From the NCBI GenBank assembly GCA_025055675.1, contig JANWWT010000001.1:558001-622000 (forward strand): 64,000 nt of DNA. Direction: 5' to 3'. Source of the DNA: Pseudanabaenaceae cyanobacterium SKYG29 (GTDB taxonomy: Bacteria; Cyanobacteriota; Cyanobacteriia; Pseudanabaenales; Pseudanabaenaceae). The notes under the pieces are model-generated. The model was not told the origin of the DNA. It saw only the letters and a program-made list of their open reading frames with translations, and searched no databases. Shown here piece after piece: positions 1 through 9,852 of this stretch. Numbering within the stretch: the first letter of the stretch is position 1; each line of letters starts with the position of its first letter. The position numbers were made by a program, and so were the translations under genes.

Positions 1-107
1 CAGACTCTCCAGAAACTAGTTGCTAGTTCTTCGATACCAGAGTTTCAATTATCCTGAATCCCGTGCCCGATTTTGGTAAGATGTAGCAGTACATTCCACA
101 AAAACCT

Positions 108-1766
108 ATGCCTCCAGCTCCACTACCTAGCAACGAGTCTGAGCGTTTGCAGGAACTGTACCGTTACGGCATATTGGATACGCCGCCTGAGCCAGATTTC
201 GATAAGCTGACTCTCCTAGCTGCAAATATCTGTCAAGCTCCCGTAGCTATGATAAACCTGGTCGATGCCGATCGGGTGTGGGTCAAGTCTTCCTATGGAT
301 TGCCAGTTTGTGAAGTAGGAAGGCAAGATGCCATGTGCAGTTACACCATCCTTTCCGAGAGCCCCTTTATAGTTGAGGATGCTACTCAGGATGCTCAGGT
401 AAGCGACAGTCCCCTTGTATGCCAAGTCCCCCATGTTCGCTTTTATTTGGGAGTGCCCCTAATTTCTCCCCGCCGTTTTTCCTTGGGGTCGTTTTGCATC
501 ATTGATTTTGTACCACGTCAAATTGAGCAGCAGAAAGTACAAATGTTACAGACTTTGGCTGAGCAAGCGGTGCATTTGTTTGAGTCCAAGCTGTATCAGC
601 AAAAAATCCACCAGTATGCCAAAGCTCTGGCGGAGGCAAATTTAGCCAAGTCACGCTTTGTGGCTACTCTCTCCCACGAGATTCGTACTCCCCTCAATGG
701 GGTAATCGGTAGTTTGCATCTACTAGGACAAACAAATCTGGAGCCAGCTCAGCAGGAATACTATCACATTGCCTACATTTCCAGCAAAGCAATCCTTGCC
801 CTCGTCAATGAAGTGCTTGACCTTGCTAAAATTGAAGCGGGGAAATTGGAACTGGTGCCACAACCTACCAACCTAGAGTCTCTTGCCAGGGAGGTGCAAA
901 CGATCGTTACTCCCCAACTACAGGAAAAGCAAGTAAATTTAATCCTCGATTACGACGACCATATACCAAGTTGGGTAAGTGTAGATGGTGACCGTGTGCG
1001 CCAAGTTCTACTTAACCTGACAGGTAATGCTGTCAAGTTCACGCCTACGGGAAAATCCATCACGTTGAAGTTTGTGTTAGTGGAACGATCGGATGAACAG
1101 GCGGTAGTAGAAGTGCAGGTAAGAGACCAGGGGATTGGGATGACACCCGAGGAACAGCAGAGAATTTTAGCTCCCTTCAGTCAAGCTAATAATCAGGTTA
1201 GTAAGCAGTATGGTGGCACAGGTTTGGGCTTGTCGATTAGTAATGAGTTATTAAAATTGATGGGCAGTCATCTACAACTTACCAGTGCCAAGGGGGAGGG
1301 TACTACCTTTTCATTTGTCCTAACTGTTCCCTTGGCAAGCCCGCCCTCCCCTGAGGAATCTCACCCCGAAATGAAAGATACTCTCCCATCTTTACGGATT
1401 TTGTTGGCAGAAGATAGCCCTACTAATCGTCTGGTTATTGAGCGTATACTTACTCGCAAGGGTCACAGAGTAGTAGCAGTGAGCAACGGACAAGAAGCAG
1501 TGGCGAGGGCAAAGGTAGAGCAGTTTGATGTTGCTATCCTAGACTTGGAAATGCCATTGATGAGTGGGGAAGAAGCAACAAAGGCTATTAAAGACTACAG
1601 ACCATTCCTGCCTGTTCTCATCACCTCTGGTCATGCTCTAAGCGATGTACAAGCTAGAGTGCAAGAGTTTGCCGACGGTTATCTAACCAAACCGATCGAT
1701 GTACAAGAGTTAGACAAACTACTTCGCCTTACCACTTTCCGCTCCCAGCCTGCTCCATGGAGCTAA
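108..1766 (+). CDS. GAF-domain hybrid sensor histidine kinase with receiver domain
   Basis: A 552-residue soluble signalling kinase with no membrane segment. An N-terminal GAF domain lies at about residues 20-155, followed by a short helix and a HisKA box SHEIRTPLNG with phospho-accepting His190. A HATPase domain follows (N box near LLNLTGNAVKF, G1 DQGIGM, G2 GGTGLGLSIS). The C-terminal receiver domain runs from about residue 429 to 545, with acidic residues in LLAEDS, phospho-acceptor Asp479 in AILDLEMP and the conserved Lys in YLTKP. This order is that of hybrid kinases that pass phosphate to an internal receiver and then to a separate partner. The signal bound by the GAF domain cannot be told. 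The 3' end overlaps the antisense tRNA-Ala gene by nine bases. Confidence 0.93.
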   Translation: MPPAPLPSNESERLQELYRYGILDTPPEPDFDKLTLLAANICQAPVAMINLVDADRVWVKSSYGLPVCEVGRQDAMCSYTILSESPFIVEDATQDAQVSDSPLVCQVPHVRFYLGVPLISPRRFSLGSFCIIDFVPRQIEQQKVQMLQTLAEQAVHLFESKLYQQKIHQYAKALAEANLAKSRFVATLSHEIRTPLNGVIGSLHLLGQTNLEPAQQEYYHIAYISSKAILALVNEVLDLAKIEAGKLELVPQPTNLESLAREVQTIVTPQLQEKQVNLILDYDDHIPSWVSVDGDRVRQVLLNLTGNAVKFTPTGKSITLKFVLVERSDEQAVVEVQVRDQGIGMTPEEQQRILAPFSQANNQVSKQYGGTGLGLSISNELLKLMGSHLQLTSAKGEGTTFSFVLTVPLASPPSPEESHPEMKDTLPSLRILLAEDSPTNRLVIERILTRKGHRVVAVSNGQEAVARAKVEQFDVAILDLEMPLMSGEEATKAIKDYRPFLPVLITSGHALSDVQARVQEFADGYLTKPIDVQELDKLLRLTTFRSQPAPWS

Positions 1767-1830
1767 CCGGACTCGAACCGGTGACCTTCTCAATGCCATT
1801 GAGACGCGCTACCAACTGCGCCATAGCCCC
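1758..1830 (-). tRNA. tRNA-Ala (GGC anticodon)
   Basis: A cloverleaf reads on the minus strand. The acceptor stem GGGGCTA pairs with TAGCTCC with discriminator A. The anticodon stem TCTCA/TGAGA encloses loop ATGGCAT, so the anticodon is GGC (Ala, codon GCC). The T arm carries GGTTCGAGTCC. The 3' CCA is not encoded. The 3' end of the tRNA overlaps the last codons of the convergent histidine kinase gene. Confidence 0.96.
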
Positions 1831-1945
1831 TTGTAAAAAACCATGATAGCAGATTTACTAGGATTTTAGACTTTCTTCCAGGGGTTTGTGCCTGCTGGCT
1901 TTTTATAATCAAGCCTTAATCAAGCCCGGAATTGGATAGGAAATT

Positions 1946-3367
1946 ATGCTACCCCAGAGGACGAAGATTGTGGCCACGATCGGGCCTGCCAGCAACAAAC
2001 CGGAGGTGATGGAGGCTTTGATCAAAGCGGGGTTATCCGTAGCTAGGTTGAACTTTTCCCACGGCTCCTACGATGATCACGCCCATATAATTGCCACCTT
2101 CCGCCACATTTCTCAGGTACTAGACATTCCTGTTACAGTGCTACAAGACCTGCAGGGTCCTAAAATTCGTGTGGGAGTATTGCCAGAACCTATTCCCCTG
2201 GCAATTCGGGAAACAGTGGAGCTTGTTCCCCTGGAAGTCTGGCGTAATCAGCCCAACACCATTCCTATTGATTATCCTTTTCTCGCCCGCGAAGCCAAAC
2301 CTGGTAACCGTGTCCTCCTAGACGATGGTCTGATGGAACTGGTGGTACTTGCCACCAAGGATTCTGCCACTGTCTGTGAAGTTGTGCGGGGGGGCATGCT
2401 CAGAAGCCGTAAGAGTGTGAATTTGCCCGATATTGACCTCAGCTTGCCCTCCATGACTCCCAAAGACCTGCAGGACTTGGAATTTGGCTTAGCGCAGGGT
2501 GTGGACTGGGTGTCTTTGAGTTTTGTCCGCAAACCTCAGGATGTGACTCTCCTGAAACAGAAGATTAAAGAGATGGGCTACGATGTGCCCGTAATTGCCA
2601 AGATTGAAAAGCCCCAGGCTATGGCTCATCTAGATGAAATCATCCAAGTCGCTGATGGGGTGATGGTGGCCAGAGGTGACCTTGGGGTGGAACTCAGTCC
2701 AGAAAGAGTGCCGCTCGCGCAAAAGGAAATTATCAAAAAATGCAATCGCCATGCCATTCCCGTAATTACAGCAACCCAGATGCTAGAAAGCATGATTGAA
2801 AATCCCCGTCCTACCCGCGCCGAAGCGAGTGATGTTGCCAATGCTATCCTCGACGGCACTGATGCCATTATGCTCTCAGGGGAATCAGCGGTAGGTAAAT
2901 ACCCAGTGCAGGCAGTGGAAATGATGGTGAAAATTGCCCGTGAGATCGAAGCTGTCTATCACCCTGTCAATGACCCGCCAGAAACTAATGATGCTCCCCA
3001 TGCCATCAGTGAGGCGATTCACACGATCGAAGAAATTCTCTCTTTACGGGCTATTGTCCTGTGTAGTATTACGGGGGAGAGTGCTCGCCTGGTGGCAGCT
3101 GAACGTCTGCGTACCCCCGTCTATGCTGTGACGACAGACCGATCGGTCTATTACCGCATGAATCTGCTGTGGGGGATTACACCCCTGTGGGTGTCTGAAG
3201 TGGGCAGTGTCGCCAGTTTTATCAGAATGGTAGAAAAGCTGCTGTGCAGTAGGGGAGTTGCCTGTGACGGCGACCAGATTTTAATTGTTGGCGGAACCCC
3301 TGTCCTTGCCAGCCATAGCACCAATTTTATTAAAATCCACACGGTGGGGGAAGAGTTTATCGCCTAA
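1946..3367 (+). CDS. pyk: Pyruvate kinase
   Basis: Glycolytic enzyme converting phosphoenolpyruvate and ADP to pyruvate and ATP in the cytoplasm. The 473 residues begin with the family signature RTKIVATIGPASN. They contain the substrate and metal region VIAKIEKPQAMAHLDEI followed by MVARGDLGVEL, and the ITATQMLESMI and PTRAEASDVANAI blocks. The length matches the compact bacterial form; the extra C-terminal phosphohistidine-like domain found in some longer cyanobacterial paralogues is absent. The stop codon overlaps the start of the next gene by one base (TAATG), so the two are probably co-transcribed. Confidence 0.97.
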   Translation: MLPQRTKIVATIGPASNKPEVMEALIKAGLSVARLNFSHGSYDDHAHIIATFRHISQVLDIPVTVLQDLQGPKIRVGVLPEPIPLAIRETVELVPLEVWRNQPNTIPIDYPFLAREAKPGNRVLLDDGLMELVVLATKDSATVCEVVRGGMLRSRKSVNLPDIDLSLPSMTPKDLQDLEFGLAQGVDWVSLSFVRKPQDVTLLKQKIKEMGYDVPVIAKIEKPQAMAHLDEIIQVADGVMVARGDLGVELSPERVPLAQKEIIKKCNRHAIPVITATQMLESMIENPRPTRAEASDVANAILDGTDAIMLSGESAVGKYPVQAVEMMVKIAREIEAVYHPVNDPPETNDAPHAISEAIHTIEEILSLRAIVLCSITGESARLVAAERLRTPVYAVTTDRSVYYRMNLLWGITPLWVSEVGSVASFIRMVEKLLCSRGVACDGDQILIVGGTPVLASHSTNFIKIHTVGEEFIA

Positions 3368-4116
3368 TGCAACAGTTTCTGTTGGTAACAGACCTGGATA
3401 ATACTCTAATTGGGGACAATGAAGCGACACTCAACCTAATTAGACATTTGTTGCCCCACCGCGATCGCTTTTATCTGTTCTATGCTACAGGCAGAAATTT
3501 TGACTCTGTTGCTCATTTAATGGGCTTTTTTCAGTTACTGACTCACACTCCTTTGCTGACTCCTGATTATTTAATTGCCAGTGTGGGCACAGCCATTTAT
3601 CACCGCAGCTACCCAGACCCAGCCTGGACTAGATATATCGATCGGGACTGGCACAGAGACAAAATTGCCCATTTACTACAGGGTTTTCCGGGCTTAATCC
3701 CCCAATCCGATCGGGAACAAAATCCTTGGAAACTGAGTTTTTATTTGATAACTAAAGATGACACTGCTACTATCAGCAAGATTACTGAGTTACTGTCAGC
3801 AAACCAGTTACCGTGCCACATTACCTTCAGCCATAGAAACACCCTGGATATAACCCCTACTCACGCCCATAAAGGGTCAGCTATTCTGTGGCTACAGCAA
3901 CAGTTAGGGATTAGTGCCCTCCCTACCCTCGTCTGCGGCGACTCCGGCAATGACATAACTATGTACCAGCCCCAGTTCTACGGTGTGATTGTCAAAAATG
4001 CCCAGCCGGAATTATTAGAGTGGTACGCACAACAGCAAAGCGATCGACTGCTCCTCTCCCAATTTGATTACGCTGCCGCCATTTTAGATGCCCTGCGGTA
4101 TTTTGCACTGCTGTAA
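3367..4116 (+). CDS. HAD-superfamily sucrose-phosphate phosphatase-like protein
   Basis: A 249-residue cytoplasmic phosphatase of the sucrose-phosphatase type HAD family. Motif I is LLVTDLDNTLIGD (Asp9 and Asp11), and the C-terminal motif IV is VCGDSGNDITMY, both typical of the S6PP group that removes phosphate from sucrose-6-phosphate. The length fits free-standing cyanobacterial sucrose phosphatases of about 245 residues. No sucrose-phosphate synthase lies nearby, so a related substrate such as another osmolyte phosphate cannot be excluded. It is translationally coupled to pyk, linking it to central carbon metabolism. Confidence 0.8.
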   Translation: MQQFLLVTDLDNTLIGDNEATLNLIRHLLPHRDRFYLFYATGRNFDSVAHLMGFFQLLTHTPLLTPDYLIASVGTAIYHRSYPDPAWTRYIDRDWHRDKIAHLLQGFPGLIPQSDREQNPWKLSFYLITKDDTATISKITELLSANQLPCHITFSHRNTLDITPTHAHKGSAILWLQQQLGISALPTLVCGDSGNDITMYQPQFYGVIVKNAQPELLEWYAQQQSDRLLLSQFDYAAAILDALRYFALL

Positions 4117-4155
4117 ATCCTGATAGAATAAAGCCAACGTTAAGAACTGTACACA

Positions 4156-4602
4156 ATGGCAAATCCAGACGGGTGGTTAGAGCATACTGTCCAAGTGCAA
4201 GTGGAACGACCAGTGGCAGATGTCTGGCGCTTATGGTCCGACCTGGAACAAATGCCCAACTGGATGCAGTGGATTCAAGCTGTACAGGTTTCCCGCGACC
4301 AGCCTGGTCTCTCTAGCTGGGTACTAGGGACACAACAATTTCACTTTACCTGGCGCTCCCGCGTTGTCAGGGAAATACCCCTACAATTGATTCAGTGGGA
4401 AGCGATCGATGGACTGCCTAATCGGGGAGCAATTCGTTTCTATGACCGCCATCCCCACACAATCGTGAAGATGACAGTTGCCTATGCCATCCCGGGCATC
4501 ATTGGGCAAGTTATGGACAGACTGTTTCTAGGGAGACTGGTGGAGTCCACCCTGCAAGCTGACCTCAATCGCTTTCGTAATTACGCTGTCCGCCAAGTAT
4601 AG
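4156..4602 (+). CDS. SRPBCC (START/cyclase-dehydrase-like) family protein
   Basis: A 148-residue protein with the pattern of the SRPBCC ligand-binding fold. It opens HTVQVQVERPVADVWRLWSDLEQMPNWMQW, followed by alternating strands and a C-terminal helix LVESTLQADLNRFRNYA. Members bind hydrophobic ligands; many cyanobacterial ones are annotated cyclase/dehydrase without a proven reaction. No signal peptide is visible. It lies 21 bp upstream of mreB on the same strand, so it may share that transcript. Confidence 0.8.
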   Translation: MANPDGWLEHTVQVQVERPVADVWRLWSDLEQMPNWMQWIQAVQVSRDQPGLSSWVLGTQQFHFTWRSRVVREIPLQLIQWEAIDGLPNRGAIRFYDRHPHTIVKMTVAYAIPGIIGQVMDRLFLGRLVESTLQADLNRFRNYAVRQV

Positions 4603-4623
4603 ATTCAGTTTGGGAGAAGGAGT

Positions 4624-5661
4624 GTGTCAATTCTGCGCTTTTCTAAAGACATCGGCATTGACTTGGGCACCGCCAACACCCTGATTTATGTAGCAGGGGA
4701 AGGTATAGTCCTACAGGAGCCTTCGGTAATAGCGATCGATGAACGGGACGGGACTGCCTATGCCGTGGGTCACGAGGCTAACAAAATGATCGGGCGTACT
4801 CCCAAAGACATTAGGACAGTTAGACCCCTGCGCGACGGTGTAATTGCTGACTTTGATGCGGCGGAAATGATGCTCAGAGCTTTTATCCAGCGGGTACGGC
4901 GCGGGCTGTTCAACCCCCGCATTGCCATCGGTATCCCCAGTGGTGTGACTTTAGTGGAGTGGCGAGCTGTCATGGATGCCACCCGGCGGGCAGGGGCGCG
5001 GGAAGTCTATCCCATCGATGAACCCCTAGCAGCAGCGATCGGGGCAGGGTTACCCGTGACAGAACCTACAGGCAATATGATTGTGGACATTGGAGGGGGA
5101 ACAACGGAAGTAGCTGTCCTCAGTTTGCAGGGGATAGTAATTAGCGAATCGGTGCGGGTAGCAGGGGACGAACTGACCAACGCCATTATGAATTACTTGA
5201 AACGGGAACACAACTTGGTGGTGGGGGAGCGCACCTCGGAAGAGATCAAAATTCGTATTGGTTCCGCCTATCCCACAGGAGAGGAAGAGAGTATGGAAGT
5301 ACGGGGCTTACATCTCCCCTCTGGCTTACCCCGCACGGTAACAGTAAAAACTTCGGAAATTCGCGAAAGTATGGCAGAACCCCTCTCTGTGATTGTAGAG
5401 GCTGTCAAACGTACCCTGGAAAATACTCCCCCCGAATTGGCGGCAGATATTATCGATCGGGGGATTATGCTGACTGGGGGTGGTGCTTTGTTGCGGGGAC
5501 TGGATACCCTGATCAGTCACGAAACAGGCATTGTCACACTAGTTGCCCCTGCTCCCCTTAATTGTGTAGTTTTAGGGGCGGGGAGAGTCCTAGAAGACTA
5601 TAAAAATCTCCATCGTGCCCTGACGATCAGTCGGTTTAACTTTGCCAAGGGACAGACCTAA
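4624..5661 (+). CDS. mreB: Rod shape-determining protein MreB (GTG start)
   Basis: Bacterial actin homologue that polymerises under the inner membrane and guides peptidoglycan synthesis. The 345 residues start with DIGIDLGTANTLIYV (phosphate 1 motif). They carry MIVDIGGGTTEVAV (phosphate 2) and the adenosine motif MLTGGGALLRGL. A GTG start at 4624 is preferred because it follows a GAGAAGG Shine-Dalgarno sequence and gives the usual N-terminus. It is the first gene of a compact mreBCD operon. Confidence 0.97.
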   Translation: MSILRFSKDIGIDLGTANTLIYVAGEGIVLQEPSVIAIDERDGTAYAVGHEANKMIGRTPKDIRTVRPLRDGVIADFDAAEMMLRAFIQRVRRGLFNPRIAIGIPSGVTLVEWRAVMDATRRAGAREVYPIDEPLAAAIGAGLPVTEPTGNMIVDIGGGTTEVAVLSLQGIVISESVRVAGDELTNAIMNYLKREHNLVVGERTSEEIKIRIGSAYPTGEEESMEVRGLHLPSGLPRTVTVKTSEIRESMAEPLSVIVEAVKRTLENTPPELAADIIDRGIMLTGGGALLRGLDTLISHETGIVTLVAPAPLNCVVLGAGRVLEDYKNLHRALTISRFNFAKGQT

Positions 5662-5665
5662 TCCT

Positions 5666-6400
5666 ATGGCGCAGGTGGGTAAGGGCTGGTGGCGCTACGG
5701 CTGGCAAGTCGGTCTGATTTGTGTGGGGATTTACTTCGCTCTTCTCCTCCGCCAGGGAGATTCTCTGCTTTTGGGAGAAATTTACGAATTTTTTAGCCGT
5801 CCCTTTCAAGCCACAATTTCTGTCCAGGACTACCTACGGGACGCTCAGATACAAGGATTGGAAGCCCGCATTGCCGAGCTGGAAAATCAAATTGCCCAAC
5901 TCCAAGCCTTACTGCAGCTACCTTCTGCTAGCCAACCTAATGCCATTTGGGCACCCGTGATTGGCAGAAGTGCTGATGCTTGGTGGCAGCAGTTACTAAT
6001 TGGCAAAGGCAAACAGGACGGTATCCAGCCAGGGGCAGTAGTAGAGGGACAGGGGGGCTTAGTAGGGAGAGTCACTAAAGCGGGGGAGCGCAGTAGCCAA
6101 GTGTTGTTAATCAGTGATATGTCCAGTCAGGTAGGGGTGATGGTCAGCCGCTCGCGGGTGATGGGCATTTTGCGGGGACAAAATCAAAATACAGGGCTTG
6201 TGGAATTTTTTGTGCGGGATGCGGACGTAAAAGCGGGAGATATTGTTGTCACTTCCCCTGTCAGTTCTCTGTTTCCCCAGGGCATTCCCGTAGGGCGAGT
6301 GCGATCGGTAGATGTCAATAAACAGCCTGCTCCCGAAGCAGTGGTTGAATTTTTAGCACCCTTGGGCTGGTTAGAGTATGTGCGGGTACTGCCATCGTGA
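5666..6400 (+). CDS. mreC: Rod shape-determining protein MreC
   Basis: Bitopic membrane protein linking MreB filaments to periplasmic wall synthases. The frame is open from a TTG at 5642 inside mreB, but ATG 5666, just after the mreB stop, is the likely start and gives 244 residues. An N-terminal membrane segment (about residues 12-35) precedes a coiled coil (LEARIAELENQIAQLQALLQ). The MreC beta domain follows, with VIGRSADAWWQQLLIGKG and the QGIPVGRV signature near the end. The gene overlaps mreD by four bases. Confidence 0.93.
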   Translation: MAQVGKGWWRYGWQVGLICVGIYFALLLRQGDSLLLGEIYEFFSRPFQATISVQDYLRDAQIQGLEARIAELENQIAQLQALLQLPSASQPNAIWAPVIGRSADAWWQQLLIGKGKQDGIQPGAVVEGQGGLVGRVTKAGERSSQVLLISDMSSQVGVMVSRSRVMGILRGQNQNTGLVEFFVRDADVKAGDIVVTSPVSSLFPQGIPVGRVRSVDVNKQPAPEAVVEFLAPLGWLEYVRVLPS

Positions 6401-6951
6401 GCCACATCCTGCGTTGTACCTGTTTGTATAGTCTGGGGTTAGGGGGAACTTTACTCCTTTGTCTTCTGTTGTTACCCGCTCGTTTACCGGGGACAACTAT
6501 TTTTGGCTATGCCCCTAACTGGCTCATGATTTGGTTAGTGGGCTGGAGTCTACGGCGGCCAATCCCCCTAGCAGTAGGAGTGGGTGTTTGCCTGGGGTTA
6601 CTTCAGGACACATTTGTGTTGCCTCCCGCAGCAGGTATCCTGCCCACCCATGCCCTGGGTTTAGGAATCAGTGGGGGTCTGACAGCTATGTTACAAAAAC
6701 AGCGCTATGTGCAGGAGGATTTCATCTCCGTTGCTCTCATCGTCTTTGCCATGGTGGTCATCAGTGAAACAATTAACGCCCTCCAACGTACTTGCCTCGG
6801 GGAAGACCTTGTGCAGGTCTGGACTGCCCATCAGCGCATTGCCCTCTCCTGTGCTGTCCTCACTAGCTTGTGGTCCCCTGTCCTTTACTTCCCCCTTACC
6901 CAACTTCGCCACTGGTTTTACCGATCGGTTCACTTTGTTAATAAAACTTAA
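6397..6951 (+). CDS. mreD: Rod shape-determining protein MreD (GTG start)
   Basis: Polytopic inner-membrane partner of MreC in the elongasome. The 184 residues contain about five hydrophobic segments with little soluble sequence. The GTG start overlaps the mreC stop as GTGA, which fixes the start and indicates translational coupling. Sequence conservation in MreD is weak, so the call rests mainly on position in mreBCD, length and hydropathy. Confidence 0.88.
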   Translation: MSHILRCTCLYSLGLGGTLLLCLLLLPARLPGTTIFGYAPNWLMIWLVGWSLRRPIPLAVGVGVCLGLLQDTFVLPPAAGILPTHALGLGISGGLTAMLQKQRYVQEDFISVALIVFAMVVISETINALQRTCLGEDLVQVWTAHQRIALSCAVLTSLWSPVLYFPLTQLRHWFYRSVHFVNKT

Positions 6952-7020
6952 CGTAGCCTTGGTGATCACTGACCAGGGAGGGGCGGGTAGCCTAAGTGTA
7001 AAGAGGAATAGGGAAAAGCT

Positions 7021-7902
7021 ATGGTGGCACAGGTGAGAACCTACAAAATAACCAAGGGTATTGGCAGGTATGACCTTGATGACTACTATGCTGTTTTGGG
7101 AGTACCCCTCAGCTCTACTGCCGAGGCTCTAAGGCAGCGCTATCTCACCCTGGCTAAGCAACTCCACCCAGACCTTGTACCTCAGAACCCCCAAGCTCAT
7201 CAATATTTATCGCGGTTAGTCAACCCTGCCTACGCTGTTTTGCAGCAGGAGCGGGAACGATCGGAGTATCTTGACCTGCTACGTCTTCTGGCGAAGCGGC
7301 TAATGAAGCAATCCGTCAAAGATTTTACCCCCCAGTCGGAAGCAGCGCAAAGGTTAATAGCGAATCCCAGTATCAGTTTATACGAGCGGTTAGTGACAGA
7401 GATTGCTGCTAAACAATTTCAGGATTTAAGCAAAACTTGGGACTACATTAACTGTTTGAGTGAACTAAATTTAGTTTATCTCCTACTGCAGGAAGGTTTT
7501 CGTCCCCATAGTCCCCAAAGTGCACCAGCAGTCCGCTACGAAGATTTCCGTACTGTCAAAGACACTAGCAAACCTAGCCCCCCTACAGCCAAGCAACACA
7601 TTGTCAGGGCCCAGGAACACATGAAGGCGGAATTGTGGACAATGGCACTCCAGGAATTGCGGGCAGCTTTACAACTAGAACCCCAAAACAGCCTCTGTCA
7701 TGCTCTCCTAGGTAAGGTCTATCTCCATCAAAACGTGCCGGGCATGGCAAAGGTCAGCTTCCAGCAGGCATTGAAGTATGACCCGCAAAACCCCATTGCC
7801 TTGTTAGGGATGAAGGAAGTAGAAAAACTGAAATCAAAGACACAAACTAAAGGCAAGAAAGATGAGGGCGGTTTCTTCGGTTGGTTAGGGAATAAAAAGT
7901 AA
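7021..7902 (+). CDS. J-domain protein with C-terminal TPR repeats
   Basis: A 293-residue cytoplasmic co-chaperone-like protein. Residues about 19-85 form a J domain (DYYAVLGVPLSSTAEALRQR) with the HPD motif in LAKQLHPDL that would stimulate an Hsp70. The central part (about 95-175) is helical with no domain I recognise. The C-terminal third has TPR-like helices (LWTMALQELRAALQLEPQN and the following unit), and a Lys-rich tail ends the protein. The Hsp70 partner is not in the window. Confidence 0.87.
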   Translation: MVAQVRTYKITKGIGRYDLDDYYAVLGVPLSSTAEALRQRYLTLAKQLHPDLVPQNPQAHQYLSRLVNPAYAVLQQERERSEYLDLLRLLAKRLMKQSVKDFTPQSEAAQRLIANPSISLYERLVTEIAAKQFQDLSKTWDYINCLSELNLVYLLLQEGFRPHSPQSAPAVRYEDFRTVKDTSKPSPPTAKQHIVRAQEHMKAELWTMALQELRAALQLEPQNSLCHALLGKVYLHQNVPGMAKVSFQQALKYDPQNPIALLGMKEVEKLKSKTQTKGKKDEGGFFGWLGNKK

Positions 7903-7912
7903 TTACTTGTGC

Positions 7913-7918
7913 TATAGT
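7913..7918 (+). promoter_or_regulatory. Candidate extended -10 box for tRNA-Val
   Basis: TATAGT preceded by TGC forms an extended -10 element 12 bp before the mature 5' end of tRNA-Val, a normal distance for a tRNA promoter. No clear -35 box is seen. Confidence 0.45.
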
Positions 7919-7930
7919 AGAAGCTCACAG

Positions 7931-8004
7931 GGACGTATAGCTCAGGTGGTTAGAGCGTCACGTTGACATCGTGAAGGTCACTGGTTCGAGTCCAGTTACG
8001 TCCA
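7931..8004 (+). tRNA. tRNA-Val (GAC anticodon)
   Basis: A full cloverleaf is visible. GGACGTA pairs with TACGTCC with discriminator A, the D arm is AGCTCAGGTGGTTAGAGC, and the anticodon stem TCACG/CGTGA encloses TTGACAT (anticodon GAC). The T arm is CTGGTTCGAGTCCAG. CCA is not encoded. Confidence 0.97.
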
Positions 8005-8090
8005 TTTTCTTCAGGTTGTGTTAAGTTCTGTTAGTAGAAATTGAAGTAAAGCCAAAATTATTCCTAGGGGCAGTTAATCTCCCACTATGA

Positions 8091-9395
<1,305 letters not shown>

Positions 9396-9408
9396 TCACC
9401 CACAAGAT

Positions 9409-9828
9409 ATGGGCAAATTCTACATCGACTGGGATTACTGCCTAGCCTTGGCAGAGACCCTCTCTGACCTGCAAACAGGTAAACTGAATTCCCAAGAACG
9501 CTTGCACCTTGCGACAGAACTAATAGAAGTAAGCCAGCCTTACCATCGGGATTTTGCCTTGCAACTGCAAGTGTTTCTTGCCTCCCTTTGCCGAACTCTG
9601 TCTGCTCGTTCTGCCGCTGCCCAAGCCTTCTACCGTGCTAACCTGCTCCAGCAACTGTACGATATTCAGAATTGCCTAACCCAGTACCCTAGCCTAACTC
9701 ACTACAGCTCCAGGCTATTCGATCGATTCTGGCGCACTCTAGATTTACTCCCCCTGCAACTGCAGATTAGCGACGAAGCAGACAGGAAAAAGGGCAGAGA
9801 GTCCAGCAAACTCGATCGGGCTGCTTGA
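9409..9828 (+). CDS. Hypothetical protein, mostly helical
   Basis: The frame is open from inside eno (9304), but ATG 9409, 13 bp after the eno stop, is the reasonable start and gives 139 residues. The sequence is mostly amphipathic helix (LQTGKLNSQERLHLATELIE, SAAAQAFYRANLLQQLYDIQ) without signal peptide, membrane segment or recognised motif. It probably shares a transcript with eno. No function is proposed. Confidence 0.6.
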   Translation: MGKFYIDWDYCLALAETLSDLQTGKLNSQERLHLATELIEVSQPYHRDFALQLQVFLASLCRTLSARSAAAQAFYRANLLQQLYDIQNCLTQYPSLTHYSSRLFDRFWRTLDLLPLQLQISDEADRKKGRESSKLDRAA

Positions 9829-9852
9829 AACTCCTGCCTCTTCTACCTTCCC

